IMG/VR virus record: IMGVR_UViG_3300042485_002742 | Span: 1 to 31,802 of that record | DNA length: 31,802 nt | Reading direction: 5' to 3' (one strand) | DNA from: a virus | Shown: in pieces, positions 9,656-17,740 of the stretch | How positions within the stretch are numbered: position 1 is the first letter of the stretch | How the letters are laid out: each line of letters starts with the position of its first letter | The notes under the pieces: generated by a model | The model's input: only the letters and a program-made list of their open reading frames with translations | Told to the model about the DNA's origin: nothing | Database searches by the model: none | Translations under genes and position numbers: made by a program

Positions 9656-10276
9656 TTATAATCTTTGTTCTACATCAATTGATGAACTAATAACAGTACT
9701 ACCACATAAATGTCTACCATATACTAATGGTACTGCTCCACCTTGTTCCATAACATTCACTGGACCATTATAGATAAATGACTTTTTCTTATCAACTGAC
9801 TGATTATCGTAGTTACCAACTTTTGGCGTATTTGTTGTAGCCATTGTAATAATACCACCAATAATTGCAAATGCGCCACCAATAGCTAACATCTGTGCTG
9901 TACCTGCTGCTAATGCAACACCAGCTGCTGGTAATAAGAATATAGCAGCTATCATTAAAACTCCCATGATAATACCCATTAGACCTGGTTTACCGCCTGA
10001 ACCACGTATTTCCGGATAGATATTAATAACATCATGTGATAATGGCATCTGTAAATCAGTTTGTGATAAGAATTTATCATTTTTACTAACACGAGCACGT
10101 GCATCATTATTGGTTATGTGCCAATTACCTACACGCAATGTTTCTTTTAATTCATTACCACATGCACATACTAATCCACGAATAGCTTCACCAAAACTAG
10201 ATGCATATATTTCATGGGTTGCTCCATATTCTTTTTTTAATTTACCATATAGATTTATGATATATCGTTGATCCAT
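9656..10276 (-). CDS. I: Tail assembly protein I (lambda gpI-like)
   Basis: 206 residues, in the lambda order K-I-J. The N-terminal ~95 residues are a ubiquitin-like half ('YGKLKKEYGATHEIYASS', 'EAIRGLVC', ending 'VINIYPEIRG'). A long hydrophobic Gly/Ala segment follows at about 100-145. The C-terminal part ends 'NVMEQGGAVPLVYGR', a signature of gpI-family proteins. Its ATG shares a base with the K stop codon (TAATG), so translation is coupled to K. Lambda gpI acts in tail-tip initiator assembly and is not found in the mature virion; the same role is inferred here. Confidence 0.88.
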   Translation of the reverse strand: MDQRYIINLYGKLKKEYGATHEIYASSFGEAIRGLVCACGNELKETLRVGNWHITNNDARARVSKNDKFLSQTDLQMPLSHDVINIYPEIRGSGGKPGLMGIIMGVLMIAAIFLLPAAGVALAAGTAQMLAIGGAFAIIGGIITMATTNTPKVGNYDNQSVDKKKSFIYNGPVNVMEQGGAVPLVYGRHLCGSTVISSSIDVEQRL

Positions 10277-10977
10277 TATTTAATCCTTAAATATTTGACT
10301 ATTTGTCTATGCCATTTAGAAAGAGTATCACTAGAAGATAATCTATTATATAAATGATGAATAAATCGATTATCACCTATATAAACACCGATGTGGTTGA
10401 TATGTCTTGAGCCAATTGAAAAAAGAATTATATCGCCTTCTTGTAATTCACTACCATCGATTTCACTAAATCCTAAATCATGATAATGTTGTTCGATATA
10501 ATGTGGGTTCCATTCTTCCCAATTAGCTGGTCTTGGATGAATACCAAAATTGATATTATAGTTATTTATATAATAATCACGTGCTAATGTAAAACAATCT
10601 GTTAATCCACTAACATAATGTCTACCTAATAATTCAGGTATATCTCGATTAATCCATAATATATCAGTAACTGATTCACCATCGCAATGAACAATACCAA
10701 ATGGAACATCATATGATTCAACAGTAATTAAGTCATTGTGACTTGGTGTACGTGGGTCATATCCAATAGCCCATTGAGTCATTGTGTGGCTATGGATAAT
10801 ACTAAAATCTTTATCTAATAATTGTTCAGTATCTTCTTTTGATATTCTGAAATTATTGATTGGGTCATCTGCAATATTATCTAATGGATAGAAGATATCA
10901 TCGATAATAACACCCACTGCTTCTTGTGGATAACACTTAATTATGTGTTCATGCATTTCTTTTATATTTGTTGCCAT
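10276..10977 (-). CDS. K: Tail tip protein K: JAB/MPN plus NlpC/P60 peptidase
   Basis: 233 residues with two hydrolase domains. The N-terminal JAMM/MPN domain shows Glu19, His62-x-His64 and Ser79/Asp82. The C-terminal NlpC/P60 domain has Cys128 ('DCFTLARDYY'), His195 ('NHIGVYIGDN') and His207/208. All expected catalytic and zinc residues are present, so both activities may be retained. Lambda gpK has the same layout; the P60 domain is thought to cut peptidoglycan stems during assembly or DNA entry. AGGAG precedes the ATG by about 7 nt, and a GATAAATA box lies 15 nt upstream of the start, so the K-I-J block probably has its own promoter. Confidence 0.92.
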   Translation of the reverse strand: MATNIKEMHEHIIKCYPQEAVGVIIDDIFYPLDNIADDPINNFRISKEDTEQLLDKDFSIIHSHTMTQWAIGYDPRTPSHNDLITVESYDVPFGIVHCDGESVTDILWINRDIPELLGRHYVSGLTDCFTLARDYYINNYNINFGIHPRPANWEEWNPHYIEQHYHDLGFSEIDGSELQEGDIILFSIGSRHINHIGVYIGDNRFIHHLYNRLSSSDTLSKWHRQIVKYLRIK

Positions 10978-10992
10978 CTAGCACTCCTATTT

Positions 10993-11000
10993 TATTTATC
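10993..11000 (-). promoter_or_regulatory. GATAAATA late-promoter-like box upstream of K
   Basis: Exact GATAAATA on the minus strand in the 100-bp gap between L and K, 15 nt from the K start. The rest of the gap (11001-11077) holds only a short hairpin (CTTGT-TATAT-ACAAG in the minus strand) and no gene. Confidence 0.5.
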
Positions 11001-11077
11001 TATTTTCAATAAAAAGAACATATCATATCACCATTAAACCCCTTGTATATAACAAGTATAGAAATATCTATAACGCA

Positions 11078-11605
11078 TTAACGCATACGTGTACGTGCAG
11101 CAGCAGGGAATCCGAGATCACGCAATATTTGTCTACGTGGTAATTTCAATCCTTGTCTATCAAGCACAGTTGACATTTCAAATTGAATAATAGTTTTAGG
11201 AGAACTGGGCAATTTTTTAGTAATGATATATTCTTCAACTGGATAATGAGCATTGATGTTAGGTTCAGTGCCAGCATCTGTGAATTTATAAAAAGTTCTA
11301 TACCTTGTCACTTTCATACCAGTTAAATTACCAAGTGTTAATATTGATTGCATAAAAAATTGATTAACATTTGAAATAGACAATGTTGGTTTATTTGGCG
11401 CAGTACCATCACTTTTAGTTTCGTAACCAGTGACTTCGAATGGAAACGGATAATAACTATTACCACGCCATATGACTGGTGCATTTAATCCTGGAGTATT
11501 GCTGAAATAATAAGTTGCACCACCAATTAATGATGCATCAAATGTATATAATTCAATATACGCATCTGGATTAAGTTTATTCCCTTCTTGATTAATAGTA
11601 GCCAT
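11078..11605 (-). CDS. L: Minor tail protein L (short form without the Fe-S C-terminus)
   Basis: 175 residues; lambda gpL has 232. Family features are 'NPDAYIELYTFD' near the start, 'APVIWRGNSYYPFPFEVTGY', 'KPTLSISNV' and 'LPRRQILRDLGFPAA' at the end. The protein stops soon after this last segment. Lambda gpL continues into a cysteine-rich part that binds a [4Fe-4S] cluster; here no cysteine is present at all. The shortened form seems genuine, since the downstream gap contains no continuation in any frame that I can see. Located between M and K as in lambda. It forms part of the tail-tip complex. Confidence 0.82.
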   Translation of the reverse strand: MATINQEGNKLNPDAYIELYTFDASLIGGATYYFSNTPGLNAPVIWRGNSYYPFPFEVTGYETKSDGTAPNKPTLSISNVNQFFMQSILTLGNLTGMKVTRYRTFYKFTDAGTEPNINAHYPVEEYIITKKLPSSPKTIIQFEMSTVLDRQGLKLPRRQILRDLGFPAAARTRMR

Positions 11606-11608
11606 AAT

Positions 11609-11959
11609 TTATCCTATATCAAATTGTTGTACTAAAGTCATTGAAATAGTATAGATTTGACCACCTTGTGTTGATTCCATAAAAGTATCTTTACTTATTC
11701 TCCATTTCTTTACTACTGAATCACCTGGGGCTGTCCAATTAAACCATTGGTCACTGCCTACTGTTTCATAAAAAGTATTTACAGTAGTGCGTTGTGTTGA
11801 TGTTAAATTACTTAAAACTATATTCCATTCGTCATAGAATGAATTTAATCCATCACGTGCATATTGTCCATATCCACCACCAAATTGAGCAACAAGTACT
11901 CTATTTTTACGTGTTTTCTTGGAATTTTGTGCGATTGCTATACTTGGAAAATCAGTCAT
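11609..11959 (-). CDS. M: Minor tail protein M
   Basis: 116 residues, the usual length for gpM. Diagnostic segments are 'RVLVAQFGGGYGQYARDG', 'EWNIVLSNLT', 'FNWTAPGD' and the end 'YTISMTLVQQF'. The order is H-M-L-K, as in lambda. It is separated by 3 nt from L and by 9 nt from H. It is a tail-tip ring component (distal-tail-protein-like). A ribosome binding site AAGGATAAT is present upstream. Confidence 0.88.
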   Translation of the reverse strand: MTDFPSIAIAQNSKKTRKNRVLVAQFGGGYGQYARDGLNSFYDEWNIVLSNLTSTQRTTVNTFYETVGSDQWFNWTAPGDSVVKKWRISKDTFMESTQGGQIYTISMTLVQQFDIG

Positions 11960-11968
11960 ATATTATCC

Positions 11969-14428
11969 TTAAAATGCTTGAATAGCTGTTCTATTAAGTG
12001 CATTACCACTTCTTGTGGCATTAACTATTTTATTATCAATTAATGATTCTAATTGTGCTCTAATTGCTGCACCAATTTTAGTGCCTTGTTCATCACTGCT
12101 TTCATCTTTAGAACCACTAACAGTTACATTGATTGCACCGATTTGGATACCACTAGTGCCACTTAATTGTACAGGAATTGATCTGCCACCTGATAATGGA
12201 ACTACGGCTTCTGGACCAGCTTCACCCGCTAATGAAAGACCACTAGTGATACCACCTTCTGCAAATTTAGGTAAACTACTAAATGATGGTGAAATACTAC
12301 CGCCCATATTCATAATACTACCGCCGAAATTACTAGCACCCATTGTTGCACTACCAACAGAACCAAATCCCATTGAATCAATTGTGGCAAATCCACTACC
12401 CACTGTACCACTACCAGCAGCAGCTCCAGCACCAGCAGAAAACAATCCAATACCTGCTTCAATTGCTTTTAATATTAATATTTTAGCAATCATTAATTCA
12501 ACTGATTTAATAACTGATAATGCTAAATCACTCCAACTAGCTTTACCACTAATTGCCATTTCAGCAAATGAACTAGCTACAGTATCAGCACTGCTCATTG
12601 TTACATCAGCTAATTGCTCATTAAAATTAACTTGATCATTCATTCTATCACGCATCTTTAGGGTTAAGTTATCAAGATAACCACCAGAAATACGTGTTCT
12701 TTGTTCAGTGAATTGGCGTTCTTTAGCAGTTACCAATGAACGATGTGCTGATTCAATAGCATCAGTAGCCATACCAGCTCGTCTTGCTGCTTCAATTTCT
12801 TTCTGATATCTTTCTTCAATAATATCCATTTCAGCTTGCTGGGTTAATTCTAATTGTTTTAATTTATCAGAATTAATTTTAGCAATATCCATAGCAGTCA
12901 TATTTTGATATTGAACAATTTTATGGCGTTCTTCTAATTGTAATTTCTCAATATCAGCAGCAGCTTTTTCATTAATAGCAATTTTTACTTTAGCTAATTC
13001 TTCTTCTGCTTTAGCTAATTCAGCACCAGTTATATGTGCATTTCTAACCTTTTCTTCTTCAGCCTTGCTCTGTGCTTCTGCTAAACCATTGATCTTTTCA
13101 ACACCATCAGTATATGTTTTACTGGTAATGGTCATATAATCATTTTGAAGATTAGACATTAAATCACGTGATCTTTCCATCATGGCTTCATGTTCACGTG
13201 CAGCTTTATCATTAGCTGTAGTTGTTTTCTTATTTTGTGATTCTATTAAAACATTCTGTTGGTCATTATATTTTTCATTAATTGCATTAAGACGTTCTTT
13301 ATGTGCTCGTTCAATATTCTCTTTCATCATGGCATTATCACCTGCCATTCTGATTGATAATTCATATGCTTGTTTTTCTGAATCTAATGCTTTCTGACGT
13401 TTATTTTCAACAATTTTTAATTTATCTTCTTCTTGATCACGAACAAATTGTGCAGTATCAGCAACATAGGCTGGAATTGTAATTTTATCAGATGGTTGGC
13501 CTACTTGTGATATACTTTTATTAATTTCTTCTTTTTGTTTTTTTAACCATACCAATTGTTGTTCTTCTAAATTAACATTAAATTCTTCTTCACCAACAGA
13601 AAGTGCCCACATAACTGGTTTAGGTAATGTTTCAACCATTGATTTATAAGTTTTGATTCTTCTTTCAGTTTTAGATATTTCATCATCTAATTTATCTGAC
13701 ATTGAAGTAGCAGCAATATCAATTACATTTGTTACTGATTTAATACTTGCATTTACAAAATCACTATCAATTATTGAATCTTTAAATTTAACCCAAGCAT
13801 TTCCTAAACGATTAAGATTAGAAGCAGCGGTATCGAATTTACCATCATTGTAAGTATCATTAATTGCCTTTGCTAAACGTGGTAATAAATCATTTGCTGC
13901 AACATCACCTTGACTAATCATTTTAATCAGTTCTTCAGTTGATAATCCCATTGAATCTGCAGCTAATTTCATAGCACCTGGTAATCTTTCACCTAACTGA
14001 CCACGTAATTCTTCCATTGATACAGTATTTTTACTAATCATTTGTGTGAAAGAATTTAACATGCCCATTAAATCACTTGTACTACCACCTAATTTAGTAT
14101 TAGCAGCACTTAATGATTCAAACATCTCACGGGTTGCTTTCCCTTCAAGTGCAGTATCTTTAGTAGCAGCCGTTAATTTAGCGAATGAATCACTGGCTGC
14201 ATAGATACTTAATCCCATTTCATCAGCAACAGTAGCAACATATTTTAGATTTACAGCACCTACTTCAGCAGCTTTTAATCCAGCCATAGAACCACTAGCT
14301 GCTTCCATCATTGAAGTCATGCGGTCTGCTTTAACAGCAGTATCCACCATTGCATTACCAAGGTCTGATATTATTGATAATGCTTGTTGACCGCCTGTTA
14401 AACTAACCGCTATATTTAATAAACTCAT
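11969..14428 (-). CDS. H: Tape measure protein (lambda gpH-like)
   Basis: 819 residues (lambda gpH 853), implying a tail of roughly similar length. The N-terminal ~200 residues match the tape-measure N-terminal domain ('FESLSAANTKLGGSTSDLMG', 'SMEELRGQLGERLPGAMKLA'). A long charged alpha-helical and coiled-coil centre (about 240-640) is followed by hydrophobic Gly/Ala segments at about 650-730. The C-terminal signature 'FAEGGITSGLSLAGEAGPEA' then 'VVPLSGGRSIPVQL' is characteristic. The ATG overlaps the T stop (ATGA), as expected for the G-GT-H block. It sets tail length and is ejected with the DNA. Confidence 0.95.
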   Translation of the reverse strand: MSLLNIAVSLTGGQQALSIISDLGNAMVDTAVKADRMTSMMEAASGSMAGLKAAEVGAVNLKYVATVADEMGLSIYAASDSFAKLTAATKDTALEGKATREMFESLSAANTKLGGSTSDLMGMLNSFTQMISKNTVSMEELRGQLGERLPGAMKLAADSMGLSTEELIKMISQGDVAANDLLPRLAKAINDTYNDGKFDTAASNLNRLGNAWVKFKDSIIDSDFVNASIKSVTNVIDIAATSMSDKLDDEISKTERRIKTYKSMVETLPKPVMWALSVGEEEFNVNLEEQQLVWLKKQKEEINKSISQVGQPSDKITIPAYVADTAQFVRDQEEDKLKIVENKRQKALDSEKQAYELSIRMAGDNAMMKENIERAHKERLNAINEKYNDQQNVLIESQNKKTTTANDKAAREHEAMMERSRDLMSNLQNDYMTITSKTYTDGVEKINGLAEAQSKAEEEKVRNAHITGAELAKAEEELAKVKIAINEKAAADIEKLQLEERHKIVQYQNMTAMDIAKINSDKLKQLELTQQAEMDIIEERYQKEIEAARRAGMATDAIESAHRSLVTAKERQFTEQRTRISGGYLDNLTLKMRDRMNDQVNFNEQLADVTMSSADTVASSFAEMAISGKASWSDLALSVIKSVELMIAKILILKAIEAGIGLFSAGAGAAAGSGTVGSGFATIDSMGFGSVGSATMGASNFGGSIMNMGGSISPSFSSLPKFAEGGITSGLSLAGEAGPEAVVPLSGGRSIPVQLSGTSGIQIGAINVTVSGSKDESSDEQGTKIGAAIRAQLESLIDNKIVNATRSGNALNRTAIQAF

Positions 14429-14778
14429 GTTGTTGTTTCCTTTAATATTTTATTGATTTGAATCACATATGCTCTATCCATTCGGCATAATAATGAAATA
14501 TAAGTTGGATGGATTTTAACTTCAAATAAATTCTGATAACTTTCAATCATTGATAATGCAATATATGAATTATATTCTGTTTTATAATGAGTTATATCCC
14601 AGAACAATAATACCAATTGTTCAAAGTAAGTAGAATATGTTGGTGGATTATCAAGCGGTGTAGGCATACCCTGTTTTTGTGCTTCTTCATACATCTTGCG
14701 TGGTGTTGAATCACCAACAGGGGTATTCAATCTAGCAGTAAATTCAATATATTCTATTAATTCTTGAAACTCATTAAA
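14425..14778 (-). CDS. T: T part of the GT tail assembly chaperone (made by -1 frameshift from G)
   Basis: This frame is open, without a stop, from the T9 slippery run at 14776-14784 through 'FQELIEYIEFTARLNTPVGD' to the stop at 14425-14427, which overlaps the tape measure start. The only independent start inside it is a TTG at 14730 with no convincing ribosome binding site. It is therefore best read as the -1 extension of G, giving a G-T fusion of about 246 residues (lambda gpGT 279). The T part has amphipathic helices ('SYIALSMIESYQNLF'). gpGT bridges the tape measure and the major tail protein during assembly and is absent from virions. Confidence 0.82.
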   Translation of the reverse strand, partial: FNEFQELIEYIEFTARLNTPVGDSTPRKMYEEAQKQGMPTPLDNPPTYSTYFEQLVLLFWDITHYKTEYNSYIALSMIESYQNLFEVKIHPTYISLLCRMDRAYVIQINKILKETTT

Positions 14779-15164
14779 AAAAAATTGTTTTCATCTAAAA
14801 TTGCAGCTTGCAATTGCTCCAATATCCAGGTATTATTTGCATCCATTAATAATTTAAGTGCTGCTTCTTCTGAATAACTTTCATTTATTGCACCATTTTC
14901 ATCCCAACCAACGATTAATTTAGCTACAAATTCTCTTGATTTTTCTGAAATACGAGAAAACAATTCATTTCGGTCATCTGACCCAGATACTTTTAATTCA
15001 CGCATAAAATCTAACCACTGATTACTATTTCTACCAACAACATGAATAATCAATTGAACTTCACTTCCATCGAGTGATTGAAAAGTTGTTTCACCTGTTA
15101 CTGGGTGTTTAATAATGACTTTGTGGACTTGTGGTATTAATGCGGGTATTAAGATTTTAGCCAT
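14757..15164 (-). CDS. G: Tail assembly chaperone G
   Basis: 135 residues (lambda gpG 140), between the major tail protein and the tape measure gene as in lambda. The N-terminal part 'KVIIKHPVTGETTFQSLDGS' and the helical C-terminal half 'EEAALKLLMDANNTWILEQL' fit the family. The last codons run over nine consecutive T residues, then end in TAA at 14757-14759. Ribosomes slipping back one base on this run would continue into T. AAAGGAG precedes the ATG, and a GATAAATA box lies 24 nt further upstream. Confidence 0.85.
   Translation of the reverse strand: MAKILIPALIPQVHKVIIKHPVTGETTFQSLDGSEVQLIIHVVGRNSNQWLDFMRELKVSGSDDRNELFSRISEKSREFVAKLIVGWDENGAINESYSEEAALKLLMDANNTWILEQLQAAILDENNFFLMSFKN
14774..14790 (-). 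promoter_or_regulatory. Programmed -1 frameshift site (T9 slippery run) joining G to T
   Basis: The minus strand reads AACAATTTTTTTTTAATG, with nine T (14776-14784). In the G frame the heptamer is T TTT TTT followed by TTA. A -1 slip enters the T frame at the codon starting at 14778, which stays open to 14425. G then stops 18 nt further on. The geometry is that of the conserved G/GT frameshift of siphoviruses. Confidence 0.82.
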
Positions 15165-15187
15165 ACTAGCTTCTCCTTTGTTATTTT

Positions 15188-15195
15188 TATTTATC
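15188..15195 (-). promoter_or_regulatory. GATAAATA late-promoter-like box upstream of G
   Basis: Exact minus-strand GATAAATA between the terminator of the major tail protein gene and the G start, so G/GT-H transcription could restart here. Confidence 0.5.
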
Positions 15196-15204
15196 TTTTT
15201 ATAT

Positions 15205-15234
15205 CATAAAAAAGGGGTCATTGCGACCCCTTTT
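15205..15234 (-). terminator. Rho-independent terminator after the major tail protein gene
   Basis: A 10-bp perfect stem, AAAAGGGGTC / GACCCCTTTT (15210-15219 with 15225-15234), has a 5-nt loop and is followed on the minus strand by a T run. It lies 11 bp past the stop of the major tail protein gene. Confidence 0.88.
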
Positions 15235-15245
15235 ATTAGTGTGGG

Positions 15246-16193
15246 TTATGAACGTGTAATTTGGATACTAGTACCAGTGGTGCTATCATATACAGCAGTG
15301 AATGGCATAGTAACAATTACTACATTGTCATTATTAATAACCTGTGTAGCAGCACTATAAACTACTGCTGGTAACAAGATATCATATGCACGTGTACCAT
15401 CACTTAATTTTACTTGTAAAGAACTTTGTGTTTCATTAACAAATTTATTATATAATGTTGCATCACTAAAATAAAATGTTGCACTACCAGTGATAGTGGC
15501 TTTAGATTTAGTAATACTACTAGCAACAGCTGAACCTAATATATGGTTAGCATCGCTGCCATCAGCAATATTAAGACTAAATGCAGTCATCAAAGTAGTA
15601 GCAGTACCACCTTCTTTGAATAAGTTATTAGCATTAATATGAACCATTGGTTGTGGAGCACTTGGTTGAGCAACATAAGTAGCACCTGTGATAATACTAG
15701 TTGCAATTGCATCTGCATCCATACCTATGAAACCAAATTTAGCTTTAACAGGAGCATTTAGTGCCACGTCAAGTGCTAAAGTAGTAGCTTGAATACCTTT
15801 AAATCTAAAATAATTATTAGTACCAGCAGTATCAGTAATTGTTTTTTCAAATGTAAATGATTTAGGTGTATTACCAATCTTTAATACATTAGATGTCCAA
15901 GCAGCGCCAAACAATGACTCAAACCATGGATCGAATAATGTATTACCAGTAGGTGCAGCACCTACACCCAATAATGTAACAGTTACATCACCACCAATTT
16001 TTTTATTGCCATGCTTAAAGAAATGATTTTGTCTATCTGCATAAATTGATGCATCAGTAAATGTATCTTTAGTTAATTGTAATGAGAAGTCATTAATTGG
16101 AAATACATTGAAAGCAGGAGTTGCTGGAGTTGTACCAGCTGTAACTTCTGTAATATATCCAATACGACTATTTGAACCAGTTGCTATTGCCAT
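15246..16193 (-). CDS. V: Major tail tube protein (gpV-like)
   Basis: 315 residues, somewhat longer than lambda gpV (246), Ala/Thr-rich and almost Cys-free. The start 'MAIATGSNSRIGYITEVTAG' and 'ATPAFNVFPINDFSLQLTKD' are characteristic of the phage tail tube family (Phage_tail_2/TTP type). Position directly upstream of G/GT and the tape measure, and its own terminator, support a highly expressed tube subunit. It polymerises as hexameric rings around the tape measure. AAGGAAAAT precedes the ATG, and a GATAAATA box lies 28 nt upstream. Confidence 0.88.
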   Translation of the reverse strand: MAIATGSNSRIGYITEVTAGTTPATPAFNVFPINDFSLQLTKDTFTDASIYADRQNHFFKHGNKKIGGDVTVTLLGVGAAPTGNTLFDPWFESLFGAAWTSNVLKIGNTPKSFTFEKTITDTAGTNNYFRFKGIQATTLALDVALNAPVKAKFGFIGMDADAIATSIITGATYVAQPSAPQPMVHINANNLFKEGGTATTLMTAFSLNIADGSDANHILGSAVASSITKSKATITGSATFYFSDATLYNKFVNETQSSLQVKLSDGTRAYDILLPAVVYSAATQVINNDNVVIVTMPFTAVYDSTTGTSIQITRS

Positions 16194-16220
16194 TTTATTT
16201 TCCTTAAATTAATATATTAT

Positions 16221-16228
16221 TATTTATC
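16221..16228 (-). promoter_or_regulatory. GATAAATA late-promoter-like box upstream of the major tail protein
   Basis: Exact box immediately after the stop codon of the upstream gp10-like gene, followed by AT-rich sequence and the ribosome binding site of the tail tube gene. Confidence 0.5.
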
Positions 16229-16813
16229 TTAATAACTAGATAAAACTTGTCCAGCTGCTAAATCTAATATTCGTTGTGATTCAGCAACAGTTGTTTTAAT
16301 CATCCCTACTGGACGATTATATAATGTACCATTTTCAATGTATTTAATATATGGCACTGGGTTGATAATATTATCATTAATACGTGTCCATCCATTACGA
16401 GCACGACCTGTTTCACCAACTGGTGTTTTTTCACGAATAGCCATTAATAATTCATCAATATATCTATCTTTTACTGCAATTAATTCATCTGCTAATTCTT
16501 TAGCCATATTTTGAGTATCAATTGATAATTGAACACTACTTGTATTAGTAAAACCATTAATAGTTGGTATATTGAAACTTAATTTTTCACCAACTGCAGT
16601 AGATGAAATATCATCTGGTTGTAATTGAGCACGTGATGTTATTAATGATGTTTTATCCTTAAATATAGGTTTGAATTCACCACCAACTTTTTTCCATTGT
16701 ATTGATTTAATAAATTCTTTTCTTTTATCTGCTGGTTGAGCTGCTATGTGTTCTCTTAACTGCTTGGTTATCTTATCTTCAAGATCAGATAAAGGTTTTC
16801 TTCCTTGTTCCAT
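16229..16813 (-). CDS. HK97 gp10-like / tail completion protein
   Basis: 194 residues. The C-terminal two thirds carry the HK97-gp10 pattern: a helical 'RYIDELLMAIREKTPVGET', then 'GRARNGWTRI', then 'NPVPYIKYIENGTLYN' and 'PVGMIKTTVAESQRIL'. The N-terminal ~80 residues are a charged extension ('QLREHIAAQPADKRKEF') that is longer than in many relatives. Position between head-tail connector genes and the tube gene fits a tail completion (lambda gpZ-like) or neck protein. The start overlaps the preceding stop by one base (16813). Confidence 0.75.
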   Translation of the reverse strand: MEQGRKPLSDLEDKITKQLREHIAAQPADKRKEFIKSIQWKKVGGEFKPIFKDKTSLITSRAQLQPDDISSTAVGEKLSFNIPTINGFTNTSSVQLSIDTQNMAKELADELIAVKDRYIDELLMAIREKTPVGETGRARNGWTRINDNIINPVPYIKYIENGTLYNRPVGMIKTTVAESQRILDLAAGQVLSSY

Positions 16814-17007
16814 TAAACTTCCTCAGATAATTGTTTATCAGCAGCTAATACTGCTAATATGCGCTTAATAGTTTCATATGGGCAAAACCAATCTTGTGAT
16901 GGTTCTAATCCATTAATAGTAAAAGATCTAGTAACTTCATCAATTGTTTCACTAACAATCCAGATACCTTTTTCTTGTTTAATTTCTAATCCGTCTATAT
17001 TATACAT
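16813..17007 (-). CDS. Small hypothetical protein in the neck gene cluster
   Basis: 64 residues, acidic, with no motif I recognise ('GIWIVSETIDEVTRSFTING'). It starts 9 nt after the tail terminator gene and its stop overlaps the next start, so it belongs to the same translational unit. A structural accessory or assembly factor is possible from context only. Confidence 0.6.
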   Translation of the reverse strand: MYNIDGLEIKQEKGIWIVSETIDEVTRSFTINGLEPSQDWFCPYETIKRILAVLAADKQLSEEV

Positions 17008-17015
17008 AATTATTC

Positions 17016-17426
17016 CTATAATTGTGGTCTATTAATATATTGTTCCCATTCAATAATAACAGGTACAACATAATAATTTGCTTCACTAGTATAACCTGGT
17101 TGAATATATGAATTAGTTATTCTAGTATTATCAAGTATTAACCCTGGTATAAAAGTGGCTATAATAGTATCTGCCATATCAAAACAGTCAACATAAGTGG
17201 CATTATTTGGATAAAATAAATCAATTTGATATAATCCATTATATTGGTTAAATCCCTGTTGTCCAACTGTTGCTATAACAGTTTTAGCTGGTAATAATGT
17301 AGCTCTACACCAAGCACTAGTACCACTGCCTAATTTAATACGAACATTTTCTTCCTGTAATCTAGGTAAACCAGTGATTGTTTTAAGTTTAGTATCTAAA
17401 CTGGCATGTATAGTTTTAAATGACAT
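17016..17426 (-). CDS. Tail terminator protein (DUF4128 / gpU-like)
   Basis: I place the start at ATG 17426 (136 residues), where TAATG overlaps the preceding stop and GGAG lies about 10 nt upstream. An upstream ATG at 17450 would overlap the previous gene by 25 bp. Family features are 'GQQGFNQYNGLYQIDLFYP', a Cys-Asp 'VDCFDMADTIIATFIPG' helix and 'YYVVPVIIEWEQYI' at the end. This is the DUF4128/tail-terminator pattern. It caps the tail tube after polymerisation stops and provides the interface to the head. Confidence 0.78.
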   Translation of the reverse strand: MSFKTIHASLDTKLKTITGLPRLQEENVRIKLGSGTSAWCRATLLPAKTVIATVGQQGFNQYNGLYQIDLFYPNNATYVDCFDMADTIIATFIPGLILDNTRITNSYIQPGYTSEANYYVVPVIIEWEQYINRPQL

Positions 17427-17731
17427 TAATCTAGCACTCCAATTTTCCACGCAAGATTGACATTATTTTGATTATAATCTTCTACTACATCAACATAATA
17501 TGTTATGCGATTAATCAATAATTGATCACCTGGTTGTATCTGATATTTGGTAGTTGAGAGATAAATTATTTTGCTTTGAATACTAACTAAATTTTTATTG
17601 TCAGCAGTAGCATCTGTTCCAAATACAGTATTGGCATAACTTACAGATCCCGATTGATGCAATACTTTACATGATTGCCCATATGATTTAAATACACCAG
17701 TGATTTTTTTCTGCATATTCAGATAATTCAT
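17426..17731 (-). CDS. Head closure / head-tail joining protein
   Basis: 101 residues. The C-terminal half 'KYQIQPGDQLLINRITYYVD' followed by 'VVEDYNQN' is the beta-barrel pattern of small head-tail joining or head-closure proteins, where 'GD.L.....Y.V' is typical. It lies between the adaptor and tail terminator genes, the expected place for a stopper protein. Its stop codon overlaps the next ATG. Family assignment rests on size, order and this motif. Confidence 0.68.
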   Translation of the reverse strand: MNYLNMQKKITGVFKSYGQSCKVLHQSGSVSYANTVFGTDATADNKNLVSIQSKIIYLSTTKYQIQPGDQLLINRITYYVDVVEDYNQNNVNLAWKIGVLD

Positions 17732-17740
17732 TTATTTTCC

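Noticed and set aside
12015-12635. 206-codon plus-strand frame
   Set aside because: Antisense shadow of the tape measure gene; low-complexity Pro/Leu/Ile composition follows from the Ala/Gly-rich coding strand.
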